Assembly: GCA_964625865.1 (NCBI GenBank)
Contig: CAZVEV010000035.1
Coordinates: 1-33,587, forward strand
Direction: 5' to 3'
DNA length: 33,587 nucleotides
Origin: CAZVEV01 sp964625865
Lineage (GTDB): Bacteria; Planctomycetota; Phycisphaerae; SM23-33
Part shown: one piece after another, positions 32,527-33,587 of the stretch
Position numbering within the stretch: position 1 is the first letter of the stretch
Layout: each line of letters opens with the position of its first letter
Made by a program: the position numbers and the translations under genes
The notes under the pieces: model-generated
Databases searched by the model: none
Seen by the model: only the letters and a program-made list of their open reading frames with translations
Told to the model about the DNA's origin: nothing

Positions 32527-33225
32527 ATGAGAAGCTCGTTAGCAACGCTGTTGGCTCTTACGCTGCTGCTTGCCGCCCCGGCCGACGCGACGGTCATTCT
32601 GTCAAGCGACTTCAACAGTGTCGACATGACCGACGGCACCGCTCCCTATGTCTCCACGAACAACACGTGGGACGCCGCCAACGGGATCGATACGCCGGCT
32701 GGATCACTCACGTTTGTCGACCCCACCGGGGGTGACGTGGACGGATTCTTCACCAATGTCGCCCATGAGATCAGCGTCGATTATAACATGACCGGCGATG
32801 GTCCGTGGAGCACGTCGGTCGCCCTGGTGCTCGATGCGGGGACGGCATCCATTGACCTGACGACCCTCGATTTCAACTGGAGGGTGACGAGCAACTCCGG
32901 CGCGAATAACACGCCGAATTCAAAGAGTGACACCTGGACTGCCGAGATCACCGGATCGGGCAGCGGCAGCCTGGGAACCGCGTCGATCGGCCCGGCGGCG
33001 CCCGGCAATCCGAATCAGTTCCGGTCGATCGACATGAGCAGTTTCACTCTCGACAACAGCGAGACGTGGGCCCTGTCGTTGAGGATCGACGGGACCAACT
33101 ATGGCCACAACGCGTCCCTTAAGGATCTCACCCTCAACGGCGAGATCACGCCGATCCCCGAGCCGGCGACGATGGGCCTGCTGGCTCTTGGCGGGCTGGG
33201 CCTGCTGCGGCGACGCCGCGCATGA
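32527..33225 (+). CDS. PEP-CTERM anchored exported protein
   Basis: 232 residues from the ATG at 32527; an in-frame ATG four codons earlier overlaps the GGAG ribosome site and is rejected. Signal peptide 1-21 ('LLAAPADA'), then a Thr/Ser/Asn/Gly-rich beta-sandwich-like region, and a C-terminal sorting signal: 'PIPEPATMGLLALGGLGLLRRRRA', that is the Pro-Glu-Pro motif, one membrane segment and an Arg cluster. Exosortase would cut and sort it to the surface or extracellular matrix. No function can be assigned to the central part. The second gene, with the same leader, starts 140 bases on. Confidence 0.9.
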   Translation: MRSSLATLLALTLLLAAPADATVILSSDFNSVDMTDGTAPYVSTNNTWDAANGIDTPAGSLTFVDPTGGDVDGFFTNVAHEISVDYNMTGDGPWSTSVALVLDAGTASIDLTTLDFNWRVTSNSGANNTPNSKSDTWTAEITGSGSGSLGTASIGPAAPGNPNQFRSIDMSSFTLDNSETWALSLRIDGTNYGHNASLKDLTLNGEITPIPEPATMGLLALGGLGLLRRRRA

Positions 33226-33250
33226 CCGTTTGTTGAATCAGAAACCATCG

Positions 33251-33269
33251 GCCCGGGGCGTACCCGGGC
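33251..33269 (+). other. Hairpin between the two exported-protein genes
   Basis: A 7-base perfect stem (gcccggg with cccgggc) and a 5-base loop after the PEP-CTERM stop. No U-run follows, so read-through into the next gene is possible. Confidence 0.4.
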
Positions 33270-33300
33270 GAATGAATGATAAAGGCCTCACAGGAGAAAG

Positions 33301-33364
33301 AGGCGAGACGAAAACCGTCCCGGAGCAGGAAGAGAAACGGGACACGAACCGGAAGGAGATTCAC
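33301..33364 (+). repeat. Leader motif, copy 2
   Basis: Same structure as copy 1: aggcg, accgtccc, a purine-rich loop, cgggac, then ggaaggagattcac before the ATG. The two copies agree at most positions in the stem and ribosome site but differ in the loop. Confidence 0.7.
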
Positions 33365-33587
33365 ATGAGAAGCACGTTAGCAGTAGTATTGGTCCTGGCC
33401 CTGCTGGCCGGGACGGCCGGCGCGGACGCGTTGCCGATTACTGATGTCTACGGACATAACGAGAAGACCAACTATGACGGTAAGATCAATGACATGATCA
33501 TCGGTTCGGGTATGAACACGTATGGTGTTGACGGCAACCCCGGTTGGCCTGCCGGAGAAGGCGATCCCTCGACGTGGACGGCCACAA
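33365..33587 (+). CDS. Exported protein, N-terminal part (runs off the window)
   Basis: 74 codons are visible from the ATG at 33365 (GGAAGGAG 6 bases upstream). Residues 1-20 form a signal peptide very like that of the preceding PEP-CTERM protein ('MRSTLAVVLVLALLAG', 'AGAD'). The rest, with 'YGHNEKTNYDGKINDMIIGSGMNTYG', is polar and Gly/Asn-rich. The common leader and signal peptide suggest another PEP-CTERM protein, but the C-terminus lies outside the window. Confidence 0.75.
   Translation, partial: MRSTLAVVLVLALLAGTAGADALPITDVYGHNEKTNYDGKINDMIIGSGMNTYGVDGNPGWPAGEGDPSTWTAT

Overview
The window is high-GC DNA that reads as a member of the Planctomycetota, probably class Phycisphaerae. This rests on family content and not on a marker gene: two HzsA-related multihaem proteins, an ECF sigma/FecR pair with a DUF3160 domain, DUF1080 (3-keto-disaccharide hydrolase-like) domains, secreted polysaccharide-active enzymes, exported methyltransferase and PEP-CTERM proteins. 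No rRNA, tRNA, CRISPR array or insertion sequence is visible.

Layout. (1) 1-1871, minus strand: an ECF sigma factor overlapping by ATGA a protein that is anti-sigma/FecR-like at its N-terminus and DUF3160 at its C-terminus (cut by the window edge). (2) 1968-3682, minus: an exported SAM-methyltransferase-like protein coupled by ATGA to a uroporphyrinogen-decarboxylase-like protein. (3) 3866-6820, plus: the first large HzsA-related c-type cytochrome, followed by long inverted repeats. (4) 7095-13583: a nitrogen module. Two paralogous TorF-type outer-membrane porins, a P-II protein lacking Tyr51 and an Amt ammonium transporter lie on the minus strand. A sigma-54 (-24/-12) promoter precedes amt, and a divergent GAF-AAA+-Fis sigma-54 activator has its own sigma-70 promoter. 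(5) 13637-15591: a PBP4-type peptidase divergent from a PilZ protein. (6) 15650-18823: the second HzsA-related protein, again followed by a long inverted repeat whose two arms show compensatory changes. (7) 19190-31395: a carbohydrate region with a GH32 enzyme, SGNH-DUF1080 esterase-like protein, two parallel beta-helix proteins, a GH5-like lipoprotein and a kelch-like propeller, with a DUF2007 membrane protein and a short CorA-like protein between them. (8) 31417-32103: a PIN-domain toxin-like gene overlapping a small partner gene. (9) 32221-33587: a PEP-CTERM protein and the start of a second exported protein, both preceded by the same structured leader.

How the genes may work together. The nitrogen module is the clearest system: porins would admit a nitrogen compound through the outer membrane, Amt would move ammonium inward, P-II would gate Amt, and the activator would switch the operon through sigma-54. 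The carbohydrate region looks like a set of exported enzymes without a SusC/SusD-type uptake pair in view. The two HzsA-related proteins are probably exported, haem-carrying propeller proteins; their substrate is unknown.

The most unusual signals are a matched promoter and leader of about 95 bases in front of two unrelated genes (24519-24612 and 27964-28056), the repeated leader of the PEP-CTERM genes, a tandem operator-like repeat at 32221-32262, the FecR-DUF3160 fusion, and the covarying inverted repeat at 18862-19022. All functional statements come from reading motifs by eye; no database search was possible.
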